This document shows positions 1 through 10,656 of a stretch of DNA of 64,000 bases, piece by piece. Each line of letters begins with the position of its first letter. The first letter of the stretch is position 1. The position numbers and the translations under genes are program-made. Below the pieces are notes generated by a model. The model worked only from the letters and a program-made list of their open reading frames with translations, was not told the origin of the DNA and did not search any database. Source of the DNA: Agarophyton chilense (Eukaryota > Rhodophyta > Florideophyceae > Gracilariales > Gracilariaceae); the NCBI GenBank assembly GCA_030374765.1, contig JARGXX010000123.1:1-64000 (forward strand), given 5' to 3'.

Positions 1-1824
1 GACCTCTCGCCCATTGTCTTCGACTGCAACCATGGCTACGGAGGGCGCCTTCGCATCTTGAGCGAGCCCGTCGATGTGCATGAGCGAGTGCTTTCTGGAA
101 TCGATGTTCTTGTTCCACACGTGATCGTCAATCCATGCCGTTTTGAAAGCGGTAAGCGTGAATATACCTCGGTCCGCGTTGTCGTGCCCTGGGAATATCG
201 CATCGGGACGCGCATCAAAGTGCACGTATATGGCGTTCTCGGCTTCACTGCCTCTGGCGATCAGCAGTCCCCGACGGGGGCTGAAGTATGAGAGCGGGAA
301 GTGTTGCAAAAACTCCTTCTCCAATCCTTGTGGGGACTCAGCGTACGTCGATGTTCCGTGCTCCAAGCCAAGAACAGTGACGTGTAAGAGAACCTGCCCC
401 CATTGAATGCGACAAGGGCTGTTGTTTTTGAAGTGCTTCCCCATCCTTTGCTTCCACACCATTTGCGGGAGTGCGCCGTCAGGATACGCGTACTTGAACA
501 GGGCGGCCCACGCGGGATACGACATGCCGCCGCCCGACGAGTGACCAACAATGCGGGCGCACTGCCACGGCTCCATCATTTGGGCCACGTTGTGGATGAG
601 GCCGCGAAAGCGATCGGTGTCCATGACGCGAAGCCCTCGGCGTTCAGCGGCCACTAGCGCCAGCGATCCTTCGCGAAGCGCGATGAAGTACGTGTAGGCG
701 TCCTCGAACGTCGCCCCATCGGGATACACAGCGTGGGTCATGTATGCTTCGATGAGGGCGGTAAAGCGGTGGTTGAGTCCGCTGTTGAAGCCTGTGTCGC
801 CACTCGACGACATCACGGAGCTCGCATATGCGTCGAAGTTGGTCTCGCCCTCAAGGACCAGGTTTGTAATGTAGAGGTGGCCATGATACAAGGCCCAGTT
901 GCTGAAGATGCGGTGAGGGTGCTGGGCGGCGTTGGGAGATTTTCGGGAGCTTTGGAGAGCAGTTCCCCACGACGTCTGTTTGTACATGAGCAGCGCTAGG
1001 GCGCTGAGCACAATTCGTTGTTCGTCGCTGGAGAACCGATCGTACAAAACATCGAGGGTGAGTGCCAATGAGGACCCGGCGGAAAACCAGTCATTGGACA
1101 CTTCGAACCACCGATCTTCGTCCCACAGAAAAGCTCGTTGGGCTCCGTCTCCATTTGGGCACTTCCCGGCGCAGTTGACAGCGCGATGGGCGAGGAGCAC
1201 TTTTGCCCATGCAACAGACGCCTTCACGCAGTCGTCAACTGTGGTGGTCATGAATGACTCTCTTTCACCCCGTTCCTGAACAACGTTCTCGTTCACGCTG
1301 GCCCACACCGCGCAAATGAAGAAGCTCTGATGATAACCCTCGGACATGTTCATGATATGGTTTGCAAGCGGGTGCAATGCATCGAGCTCTTGCTGCGAAG
1401 AAGAGGAAAGATCCTCATCTCCTGTGTAGAGTGTAGTTTCGCCGTTGCGTTCCATGTGAGCCAGTGTGTTTATAACGGGATTCGAGTCGGCGAGGTGGCG
1501 AGATGCTCGACGGTTGAAAAACGACCAGGAAGTGGGCAGGTCGAATGTACCGGCGTTGGAATAACGCTCCAAAAGCTGGAGCCATCCGTGGTCGTCAAAA
1601 AGAATGCGAGGGTGAATACCCGGTTTGAAAGCAGCTGCCGGTGCAGGAGTGACAGCAGCTTTACCAAACAAAGAAGAATGAGGCGCAGACTTCATGAAGG
1701 TGGCGACCCTATTCGGATTTTGTATAAAAGTGTCTGATTCTTCCAGAGATACATGAGCGGAAAGAACGATAACGAGAAGAGCGGAAAGAGAGGCAGTGAC
1801 AGTGAATAAGCGGAGGGGAGACAT
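1..1824 (-). CDS. Heparinase II/III-like secreted enzyme, copy cut by the left window edge (N-terminal 608 codons)
   Basis: This is the same gene as the complete copy at 3684-6611. It starts at the ATG at 1822-1824 and is identical in translation up to about residue 608, where the window ends. It holds the signal peptide, the HPRIL motif and most of the predicted helical toroid domain. The C-terminal beta domain, Ser/Pro linker and Trp/Arg tail lie outside the window. The frame is open throughout, so nothing suggests it is broken. Its flanking spacer matches the next unit, so any expression signals are shared. Confidence 0.85.
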   Translation of the reverse strand, partial: MSPLRLFTVTASLSALLVIVLSAHVSLEESDTFIQNPNRVATFMKSAPHSSLFGKAAVTPAPAAAFKPGIHPRILFDDHGWLQLLERYSNAGTFDLPTSWSFFNRRASRHLADSNPVINTLAHMERNGETTLYTGDEDLSSSSQQELDALHPLANHIMNMSEGYHQSFFICAVWASVNENVVQERGERESFMTTTVDDCVKASVAWAKVLLAHRAVNCAGKCPNGDGAQRAFLWDEDRWFEVSNDWFSAGSSLALTLDVLYDRFSSDEQRIVLSALALLMYKQTSWGTALQSSRKSPNAAQHPHRIFSNWALYHGHLYITNLVLEGETNFDAYASSVMSSSGDTGFNSGLNHRFTALIEAYMTHAVYPDGATFEDAYTYFIALREGSLALVAAERRGLRVMDTDRFRGLIHNVAQMMEPWQCARIVGHSSGGGMSYPAWAALFKYAYPDGALPQMVWKQRMGKHFKNNSPCRIQWGQVLLHVTVLGLEHGTSTYAESPQGLEKEFLQHFPLSYFSPRRGLLIARGSEAENAIYVHFDARPDAIFPGHDNADRGIFTLTAFKTAWIDDHVWNKNIDSRKHSLMHIDGLAQDAKAPSVAMVAVEDNGREV

Positions 1825-3683
1825 TTGTTAGGGCAATAGTTAGTAGAGTAGTAGTGAAAGTAAGTAGCAGTGCTGCGCAGTCAGGTGAGAATATTGTGGA
1901 GAGATGGCTGTGATGGCATCGTCTATGTGAGTTTATATGCATCGTCGGGGGCTATGACGTTATCCTAATTCGTCTCTAGCGCCATACACGCCTTCAGAGG
2001 CCGGGTTGGGATGCATTCCTTATTTGGAACAGAAGAAGGTATTTAGGGTTGACGTTGCTGGCAAACGTCAAGTCACTCTGGATCAGTGGATTAGTTTGAG
2101 TGTGTACCTTTAATCAGAACAGTTGGTTTTGTGGGACGAATGGTTGCATAATGGAGAAGCAGGCCCCTTTGGCTTGTGCAAATGAGGACGCAGTTGCGTG
2201 CTGTGCAAAGCTATTTGGACTACGCTGGGCTAAAACTGCGATTTCGAAGTGCGCGGAGCAGTTCCGGTATGCTTTTCGCCATGGTGCGAAACGTCTTGCT
2301 ACATTAGTTAGTTAGATGCTCTCCATGAGCTAGATTGTCTCGTTGGTTCTTTTGTAACCCTCCCTTTCTTGTAAACATTACCTGGAGGGATGCTGGCGTT
2401 TAGGCTGTATGTACTATTCCTCACAAGTGACTCCCGAAAAAGCTGCAATCACTTTTGTAGTTCTGTATTTCTGTAGCAAGAAAAATGATTGTTGTGGTTA
2501 TCAAGAAATGTTCTCCTGACTGTAGGCTGTGAGAATGGATGTCCCACCCTGAGCGTACATCTTACAGCAACACGTTTCTGTTTCTGGCAATGAGTTGACG
2601 GCAGCTTGTAGACAAGCGTGTGTTGGGGACAGCTATTGTTCTAGGTGTTTCAAACGAAAAAAAGTTGGATACAGGATCTGATATGGTATGAGTCAGATAA
2701 GTTATCCTCCTCACACACAGAGAAGATTTAATGTAATAGAGTACAGGCCGTGTAAGAAGGAAGGAAGGACGTGGTGCAAATGCGGCCACCTGCGCGGGTT
2801 GTTCAGGGAAGGTGATTTTAGAGTTTGGGAATCTTCTGGGTCGTCGCTTGCCGTCCGAGATGGAGGCCAAGGCGAGCCAGGATTTTTATTAGTACTCTAG
2901 CTTCTAGCCTAACTCGGTAGTCGTTCGGGCCAGTTGCAAAGCTGTCAGCTAGCCCACTATTCGTAAACCGTCGTCAAGAGCTTAACGAATACTAGACAGG
3001 GCTGTTTCGGGCGTCTTCGAACGTTCAAGGCACTCTTCGCAATGCTGTACATTTGTCGAGCCCGCACAAGGGCAAAGGCATTTGCGTGTTGCAACACACG
3101 CCATTTTGCATTGCAACAGTAGAGACTTGTTTCAATCTTCTTCAACGAACGCTTTTTAAGCGCGAGTCATACAGCTCGTTCTCAACGTGCGAGAACGGAC
3201 GGACCTGGACAATATTTGAGTGGCACTATTTCGGTGTTTTCCTGAGCTGGATTGAAAAGTGCATGTGCAAGTATTGTCATTTGTGTATTGCTGTATATCG
3301 CGCTTGAAGTTACTACTAAAATTACAGCGATCGGAATGCTCCACGCAGTGAATAAAGCAAGCCGGCATTTACTTTTGACTCTCTTCTGCTTGTTCTTCTT
3401 ACTTTTAGGCACTTTCAAGACATGAACGACGCTGGGAACAAACAGAGGGCGCTTAATGCTTCGGTTTAGGTAGCTGTGGTATTCATACAATATGGTTTGT
3501 CACCACATGTGCAGTCACCAACACGTCATGCCTTCCTTGAAGTTTTTCCAATCACTATTTTGAGGTATCTATATGCGATTGCTATACGGCGTGCAGCTAG
3601 TTGTTATGTGGGTGGACTTTATTTACAGAGTTAGGTGGGAGTTAGTTTGATTCCACATCATCTACCAAAGCTAGCTATACAAA
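1825..3683. other. Spacer between tandem copies 1 and 2 (no gene seen)
   Basis: This 1.86 kb spacer separates the start of the left copy from the stop of the complete copy. Only short, unconserved open frames occur and no RNA gene was recognised. It should hold the promoter and 5' UTR of the left copy (high-coordinate side of 1824) and the 3' UTR of the complete copy (low side of 3684). A TATAAA-like hexamer on the minus strand lies at about 1932-1937. Confidence 0.7.
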
Positions 3684-6611
3684 TCAGTAAATATACATTT
3701 TGGAGGAATTATTACGTCTCCACCAGTTGCGCCTCCACCACCTACGCCTCTGCCACCACTTTGGTCTCCAGCGCTTTGGTGTCGGGGCGTGAGAAGTTGA
3801 CGGGCTTGGAGATGGAGAGCTTGAGGCATGGGCCACAAGCGGCAACATCGAGGAAGACAGAGGTGGAGATGCACTTTGAGAAGCCGGGGGCTGCGGGCTC
3901 GGCGAAGCAGACAAAGACGGCGTTGTTGATACGGAAATGCTGGGTGAGGCACTGTATGACGGAGATGGTTCTGGGGATGAACTGGGAGAGGAAAGCGGGC
4001 TTTTTGCAGCCGAGTCACCCTGTACAACTGCGTGTGTATCGGAATCAATGCTGTAAAAGAACTCTTCATCGTCGTAGATCACTGTCACCGAAGTTCCGTT
4101 TGGGTCCTGATCCATCGAGAATCGTTCCGGCTCTCCGATATGTGGGTGGAACGCGATCCAGAAGAGCTCCTCTTGCCCGTTGTCGCTTCGGATGATAAGC
4201 CTTTCATGCCGCTTGTCGCTCGTGAACTCTTCCGTGCGGTATGATATTGAGTGTCCTGTCGATATCACGTGAATGTCGACCTGGGCAATTCCTTCATCGC
4301 TCAGAACAATGCGGCACGTGTTACCCTCGCAGCTCGATGAATCCGCGTCTACTTGCACCAGATCACCCAACATCAGATACGATTCAAACTTGTGATTCGA
4401 AGCGCCCCCGGACACCCGGGTGGAGTCAACAACCATGAAGAATCCAGGTCCTGCAACTCCTCGGTTCAACACCACGGAGCGCACCATCCAGTCCAAGGAA
4501 ACTTCGCGATAGTTGCTCTTCCAGACCCACATGCCTCTGAATCCGACATCGGGGTCCCCGTGCATGTTGAATTGATCTCGAGTGAATCCCAGATCTGCTC
4601 CGTCGTCGTCGGCGGGCCATCCAAAATCGTGCGGGTGTCCATACTCCACCATATCGAAGCGCTTTCCGACTAGCCTCGATGAGCCGTCCTCTTCGGTGAC
4701 GGTTACAGCCGTCATTGGGGCTTTGTCAAACGGCCAGTTTCTTGCCCACTGCACGTTGTATGCGTAAGTCAAGTTGGCCGTCGCAACGACCTCTCGCCCA
4801 TTGTCTTCGACTGCAACCATGGCTACGGAGGGCGCCTTCGCATCTTGAGCGAGCCCGTCGATGTGCATGAGCGAGTGCTTTCTGGAATCGATGTTCTTGT
4901 TCCACACGTGATCGTCAATCCATGCCGTTTTGAAAGCGGTAAGCGTGAATATACCTCGGTCCGCGTTGTCGTGCCCTGGGAATATCGCATCGGGACGCGC
5001 ATCAAAGTGCACGTATATGGCGTTCTCGGCTTCACTGCCTCTGGCGATCAGCAGTCCCCGACGGGGGCTGAAGTATGAGAGCGGGAAGTGTTGCAAAAAC
5101 TCCTTCTCCAATCCTTGTGGGGACTCAGCGTACGTCGATGTTCCGTGCTCCAAGCCAAGAACAGTGACGTGTAAGAGAACCTGCCCCCATTGAATGCGAC
5201 AAGGGCTGTTGTTTTTGAAGTGCTTCCCCATCCTTTGCTTCCACACCATTTGCGGGAGTGCGCCGTCAGGATACGCGTACTTGAACAGGGCGGCCCACGC
5301 GGGATACGACATGCCGCCGCCCGACGAGTGACCAACAATGCGGGCGCACTGCCACGGCTCCATCATTTGGGCCACGTTGTGGATGAGGCCGCGAAAGCGA
5401 TCGGTGTCCATGACGCGAAGCCCTCGGCGTTCAGCGGCCACTAGCGCCAGCGATCCTTCGCGAAGCGCGATGAAGTACGTGTAGGCGTCCTCGAACGTCG
5501 CCCCATCGGGATACACAGCGTGGGTCATGTATGCTTCGATGAGGGCGGTAAAGCGGTGGTTGAGTCCGCTGTTGAAGCCTGTGTCGCCACTCGACGACAT
5601 CACGGAGCTCGCATATGCGTCGAAGTTGGTCTCGCCCTCAAGGACCAGGTTTGTAATGTAGAGGTGGCCATGATACAAGGCCCAGTTGCTGAAGATGCGG
5701 TGAGGGTGCTGGGCGGCGTTGGGAGATTTTCGGGAGCTTTGGAGAGCAGTTCCCCACGACGTCTGTTTGTACATGAGCAGCGCTAGGGCGCTGAGCACAA
5801 TTCGTTGTTCGTCGCTGGAGAACCGATCGTACAAAACATCGAGGGTGAGTGCCAATGAGGACCCGGCGGAAAACCAGTCATTGGACACTTCGAACCACCG
5901 ATCTTCGTCCCACAGAAAAGCTCGTTGGGCTCCGTCTCCATTTGGGCACTTCCCGGCGCAGTTGACAGCGCGATGGGCGAGGAGCACTTTTGCCCATGCA
6001 ACAGACGCCTTCACGCAGTCGTCAACTGTGGTGGTCATGAATGACTCTCTTTCACCCCGTTCCTGAACAACGTTCTCGTTCACGCTGGCCCACACCGCGC
6101 AAATGAAGAAGCTCTGATGATAACCCTCGGACATGTTCATGATATGGTTTGCAAGCGGGTGCAATGCATCGAGCTCTTGCTGCGAAGAAGAGGAAAGATC
6201 CTCATCTCCTGTGTAGAGTGTAGTTTCGCCGTTGCGTTCCATGTGAGCCAGTGTGTTTATAACGGGATTCGAGTCGGCGAGGTGGCGAGATGCTCGACGG
6301 TTGAAAAACGACCAGGAAGTGGGCAGGTCGAATGTACCGGCGTTGGAATAACGCTCCAAAAGCTGGAGCCATCCGTGGTCGTCAAAAAGAATGCGAGGGT
6401 GAATACCCGGTTTGAAAGCAGCTGCCGGTGCAGGAGTGACAGCAGCTTTACCAAACAAAGAAGAATGAGGCGCAGACTTCATGAAGGTGGCGACCCTATT
6501 CGGATTTTGTATAAAAGTGTCTGATTCTTCCAGAGATACATGAGCGGAAAGAACGATAACGAGAAGAGCGGAAAGAGAGGCAGTGACAGTGAATAAGCGG
6601 AGGGGAGACAT
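3684..6611 (-). CDS. Secreted heparinase II/III-like polysaccharide-active enzyme (complete copy, 975 aa)
   Basis: The 975-residue frame starts at the ATG at 6609-6611 and stops at TGA 3684-3686, without introns. Residues 1-27 form a typical signal peptide. Residues 71-75 read HPRIL, the entry motif of heparinase II/III and alginate-lyase-like alpha/alpha toroid enzymes. The later stretch NWALYHGHLYIT (309-320) and a histidine/aspartate-rich region at 546-556 (GHDNADRGIF) fit that superfamily, whose catalytic domain is followed by a beta sandwich. Residues 870-945 are a Ser/Pro-rich linker. Residues 946-967 are almost only Trp, Arg, Lys and Asn. I infer export to the cell wall and action on an anionic polysaccharide. 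In a red alga this could be lyase-like or a galactose-sulfurylase type reaction on carrageenan, but the sequence does not settle the chemistry. Fold assignment is from motifs recognised by eye. Confidence 0.75.
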   Translation of the reverse strand: MSPLRLFTVTASLSALLVIVLSAHVSLEESDTFIQNPNRVATFMKSAPHSSLFGKAAVTPAPAAAFKPGIHPRILFDDHGWLQLLERYSNAGTFDLPTSWSFFNRRASRHLADSNPVINTLAHMERNGETTLYTGDEDLSSSSQQELDALHPLANHIMNMSEGYHQSFFICAVWASVNENVVQERGERESFMTTTVDDCVKASVAWAKVLLAHRAVNCAGKCPNGDGAQRAFLWDEDRWFEVSNDWFSAGSSLALTLDVLYDRFSSDEQRIVLSALALLMYKQTSWGTALQSSRKSPNAAQHPHRIFSNWALYHGHLYITNLVLEGETNFDAYASSVMSSSGDTGFNSGLNHRFTALIEAYMTHAVYPDGATFEDAYTYFIALREGSLALVAAERRGLRVMDTDRFRGLIHNVAQMMEPWQCARIVGHSSGGGMSYPAWAALFKYAYPDGALPQMVWKQRMGKHFKNNSPCRIQWGQVLLHVTVLGLEHGTSTYAESPQGLEKEFLQHFPLSYFSPRRGLLIARGSEAENAIYVHFDARPDAIFPGHDNADRGIFTLTAFKTAWIDDHVWNKNIDSRKHSLMHIDGLAQDAKAPSVAMVAVEDNGREVVATANLTYAYNVQWARNWPFDKAPMTAVTVTEEDGSSRLVGKRFDMVEYGHPHDFGWPADDDGADLGFTRDQFNMHGDPDVGFRGMWVWKSNYREVSLDWMVRSVVLNRGVAGPGFFMVVDSTRVSGGASNHKFESYLMLGDLVQVDADSSSCEGNTCRIVLSDEGIAQVDIHVISTGHSISYRTEEFTSDKRHERLIIRSDNGQEELFWIAFHPHIGEPERFSMDQDPNGTSVTVIYDDEEFFYSIDSDTHAVVQGDSAAKSPLSSPSSSPEPSPSYSASPSISVSTTPSLSASPSPQPPASQSASPPLSSSMLPLVAHASSSPSPSPSTSHAPTPKRWRPKWWQRRRWWRRNWWRRNNSSKMYIY

Positions 6612-8470
6612 TTGTTAGGGCAATAGTTAGTAGAGTAGTAGTGAAAGTAAGTAGCAGTGCTGCGCAGTCAGGTGAGAATATTGTGGAGAGATGGCTGTGA
6701 TGGCATCGTCTATGTGAGTTTATATGCATCGTCGGGGGCTATGACGTTATCCTAATTCGTCTCTAGCGCCATACACGCCTTCAGAGGCCGGGTTGGGATG
6801 CATTCCTTATTTGGAACAGAAGAAGGTATTTAGGGTTGACGTTGCTGGCAAACGTCAAGTCACTCTGGATCAGTGGATTAGTTTGAGTGTGTACCTTTAA
6901 TCAGAACAGTTGGTTTTGTGGGACGAATGGTTGCATAATGGAGAAGCAGGCCCCTTTGGCTTGTGCAAATGAGGACGCAGTTGCGTGCTGTGCAAAGCTA
7001 TTTGGACTACGCTGGGCTAAAACTGCGATTTCGAAGTGCGCGGAGCAGGTCCGGTATGCTTTTCGCCATGGTGCGAAACGTCTTGCTACATTAGTTAGTT
7101 AGATGCTCTCCATGAGCTAGATTGTCTCGTTGGTTCTTTTGTAACCCTCCCTTTCTTGTAAACATTACCTGGAGGGATGCTGGCGTTTAGGCTGTATGTA
7201 CTATTCCTCACAAGTGACTCCCGAAAAAGCTGCAATCACTTTTGTAGTTCTGTATTTCTGTAGCAAGAAAAATGATTGTTGTGGTTATCAAGAAATGTTC
7301 TCCTGACTGTAGGCTGTGAGAATGGATGTCCCACCCTGAGCGTACATCTTACAGCAACACGTTTCTGTTTCTGGCAATGAGTTGACGGCAGCTTGTAGAC
7401 AAGCGTGTGTTGGGGACAGCTATTGTTCTAGGTGTTTCAAACGAAAAAAAGTTGGATACAGGATCTGATATGGTATGAGTCAGATAAGTTATCCTCCTCA
7501 CACACAGAGAAGATTTAATGTAATAGAGTACAGGCCGTGTAAGAAGGAAGGAAGGACGTGGTGCAAATGCGGCCACCTGCGCGGGTTGTTCAGGGAAGGT
7601 GATTTTAGAGTTTGGGAATCTTCTGGGTCGTCGCTTGCCGTCCGAGATGGAGGCCAAGGCGAGCCAGGATTTTTATTAGTACTCTAGCTTCTAGCCTAAC
7701 TCGGTAGTCGTTCGGGCCAGTTGCAAAGCTGTCAGCTAGCCCACTATTCGTAAACCGTCGTCAAGAGCTTAACGAATACTAGACAGGGCTGTTTCGGGCG
7801 TCTTCGAACGTTCAAGGCACTCTTCGCAATGCTGTACATTTGTCGAGCCCGCACAAGGGCAAAGGCATTTGCGTGTTGCAACACACGCCATTTTGCATTG
7901 CAACAGTAGAGACTTGTTTCAATCTTCTTCAACGAACGCTTTTTAAGCGCGAGTCATACAGCTCGTTCTCAACGTGCGAGAACGGACGGACCTGGACAAT
8001 ATTTGAGTGGCACTATTTCGGTGTTTTCCTGAGCTGGATTGAAAAGTGCATGTGCAAGTATTGTCATTTGTGTATTGCTGTATATCGCGCTTGAAGTTAC
8101 TACTAAAATTACAGCGATCGGAATGCTCCACGCAGTGAATAAAGCAAGCCGGCATTTACTTTTGACTCTCTTCTGCTTGTTCTTCTTACTTTTAGGCACT
8201 TTCAAGACATGAACGACGCTGGGAACAAACAGAGGGCGCTTAATGCTTCGGTTTAGGTAGCTGTGGTATTCATACAATATGGTTTGTCACCACATGTGCA
8301 GTCACCAACACGTCATGCCTTCCTTGAAGTTTTTCCAATCACTATTTTGAGGTATCTATATGCGATTGCTATACGGCGTGCAGCTAGTTGTTATGTGGGT
8401 GGACTTTATTTACAGAGTTAGGTGGGAGTTAGTTTGATTCCACATCATCTACCAAAGCTAGCTATACAAA
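6612..8470. other. Spacer between tandem copies 2 and 3 (no gene seen)
   Basis: This is a duplicate of 1825-3683 and differs at 7049 (G instead of T). No coding region or RNA gene is supported. The part next to 6611 is the probable promoter and leader of the complete enzyme gene. Confidence 0.7.
6719..6724 (-). promoter_or_regulatory. Putative TATA box of the complete enzyme gene
   Basis: The plus strand reads tttata, giving TATAAA on the gene strand about 108 nt upstream of the ATG, at a distance compatible with an ~80-nt leader. The same hexamer sits at 1932-1937 for the left copy. Only position and motif support it. Confidence 0.35.
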
Positions 8471-9431
8471 TCAGTAAATATACATTTTGGAGGAATTATT
8501 ACGTCTCCACCAGTTGCGCCTCCACCACCTACGCCTCTGCCACCACTTTGGTCTCCAGCGCTTTGGTGTCGGGGCGTGAGAAGTTGACGGGCTTGGAGAT
8601 GGAGAGCTTGAGGCATGGGCCACAAGCGGCAACATCGAGGAAGACAGAGGTGGAGATGCACTTTGAGAAGCCGGGGGCTGCGGGCTCGGCGAAGCAGACA
8701 AAGACGGCGTTGTTGATACGGAAATGCTGGGTGAGGCACTGTATGACGGAGATGGTTCTGGGGATGAACTGGGAGAGGAAAGCGGGCTTTTTGCAGCCGA
8801 GTCACCCTGTACAACTGCGTGTGTATCGGAATCAATGCTGTAAAAGAACTCTTCATCGTCGTAGATCACTGTCACCGAAGTTCCGTTTGGGTCCTGATCC
8901 ATCGAGAATCGTTCCGGCTCTCCGATATGTGGGTGGAACGCGATCCAGAAGAGCTCCTCTTGCCCGTTGTCGCTTCGGATGATAAGCCTTTCATGCCGCT
9001 TGTCGCTCGTGAACTCTTCCGTGCGGTATGATATTGAGTGTCCTGTCGATATCACGTGAATGTCGACCTGGGCAATTCCTTCATCGCTCAGAACAATGCG
9101 GCACGTGTTACCCTCGCAGCTCGATGAATCCGCGTCTACTTGCACCAGATCACCCAACATCAGATACGATTCAAACTTGTGATTCGAAGCGCCCCCGGAC
9201 ACCCGGGTGGAGTCAACAACCATGAAGAATCCAGGTCCTGCAACTCCTCGGTTCAACACCACGGAGCGCACCATCCAGTCCAAGGAAACTTCGCGATAGT
9301 TGCTCTTCCAGACCCACATGCCTCTGAATCCGACATCGGGGTCCCCGTGCATGTTGAATTGATCTCGAGTGAATCCCAGATCTGCTCCGTCGTCGTCGGC
9401 GGGCCATCCAAAATCGTGCGGGTGTCCATAC
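8471..9431 (-). pseudogene. Third copy of the heparinase-like gene, 5' part lost (C-terminal ~320 codons)
   Basis: The frame reads from residue 656 or so to the normal stop and is identical to the complete copy, including the Ser/Pro linker and Trp/Arg tail. At 9431/9432 the identity ends mid-codon and the sequence becomes a reverse-transcriptase fragment on the opposite strand. Start codon, signal peptide and catalytic domain are gone, so this copy cannot make a secreted enzyme. There is no LTR end or target duplication at the junction, so this is not a simple element insertion. A deletion, an unequal exchange, or a mis-join in the assembly would all fit. Confidence 0.85.
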
Positions 9432-9808
9432 GACCACTATTAGTGTACTTTCTTGATGATATACTTCTTTACCATGCCACCATTGAAGGCCTTCCCAACT
9501 GCATCCGCTCTCTCTTCCGGTTGTGTTCTGAGCAACAGATGAAATTACATCCTGCCAATTGCACCCTTTTTGCGACTTTCATCAGGTGGTATCGGAGGAT
9601 CATATCTTCTAATGGTGTTAAGTACCACCCACGACAGCTCAACGGCCTCCTTTCCATGGAACTTTCATCGAACGGCGCCCACTTACAACAATTTTTCTGC
9701 GCGTTTAAGTGGATGAAAACGGGTATCCCCAATTTATCCTATCTCATTGACTTACAGCATCAGTTTATGGAAAATGTTGACCACCAGGTCGGCAAACGCA
9801 CAACTTGA
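9432..9808 (+). pseudogene. Reverse-transcriptase palm fragment (FLDD box)
   Basis: The frame opens with VYFLDDILLYH, the RT catalytic box in its FLDD form. It continues through the region that usually carries the LxxxKC and GH motifs, here altered. The N-terminal half of RT is missing at the 9431 junction. The frame stops at 9806-9808, so this is a dead fragment. Confidence 0.7.
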
Positions 9809-9841
9809 GCAGTAGCTCGAATTTACTTACGTACTTTCGGA

Positions 9842-10015
9842 TGGGGAGAAGTCGAATTGCAATCATTTGCAGCCTGCAAAGAAGCTATGGCAAAATTGTT
9901 GACATTGTCTCATCGTGACAACAACCAGCGCTTGTGCGTTTTTACTGTCGCATCAGACAGAGTCTGGTCAGGAATGGTTACGCAGGTACCCTACGATGAT
10001 TTGAGCCTGCCATAA
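9842..10015 (+). pseudogene. RNase H-like remnant
   Basis: The frame beginning WGEVELQSFAACKEAM and containing LCVFTVASDRVWSG resembles the Ty3/gypsy RNase H start, where the expected reading is FTDASD; here the first catalytic Asp is replaced by Val. It ends in TAA. The next 640 bp (10016-10656) show no intact domain. Confidence 0.5.
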
Positions 10016-10656
10016 GCGAGACGACGCCATAGTCCACTTGTATTCTGTTCGGGCCTGTTCAACAGAACTGAACTTGGCTAGTCCGTTCTTGAAAAGAAAA
10101 CTTACGCAGTTCTTGCAACACTGGACCGCATGCACTGACTGATAGCAGCCCCCAATGGTTTTGACCTTTTCAGGGATCATAACAACCTAATTTTTCTTTT
10201 TGATTCACTTGTCGTCGCACCTGACCTATTTCAGACTTCAGTCCGAATGATCCTTAGACGGGCAGTACATTTTATCATGTACGACTACACCTGCTTCCAC
10301 ATAAAGGGCACGAACAATGTCTGGGAAGACCTACTCAGAAGATGGTCAGCCTAAGGCAAAGTACGACGATTAGTCAGAATCCTCCTCGAGCTTCAATCTT
10401 CCTCAACTGAAGACTTCGTGTGGCCATCGTAGAATAAGATCTTCACAACACAGGAAGCAAACCGTGACTCCCGCCCAGATGAACTACAATTGTAACACGA
10501 GCTATAGAGGAGCCCAAGCACGGACTTCATATGGATACCAGATAATGCGGGAGACCTGCATCTTTGTCTTTTCATTATCGCTCACACTTGACCCAGTGGT
10601 CATTGCGGCCGCAAAGCTGCCCTACGTGTACTACAGAAACACTTTTTTGATAAACC

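Larger units (their letters stand above)
1..9431. repeat. Tandem array of a 4787-bp unit carrying a secreted-enzyme gene
   Basis: Positions 1-4644 recur at 4788-9431 with a constant offset of 4787 bp. Each unit has one heparinase-like gene on the minus strand plus about 1.86 kb of spacer. The only difference I found is T at 2262 against G at 7049, in the spacer. The array runs off the left edge and is broken on the right at 9431. Such identity means very recent amplification, ongoing homogenisation, or an assembly artefact. Confidence 0.95.

Noticed and set aside
3635-4195. 186-codon plus-strand frame opposite the enzyme C-terminus (and its copy at 8422-8982)
   Set aside because: Antisense shadow of the Ser/Pro linker; no independent support.
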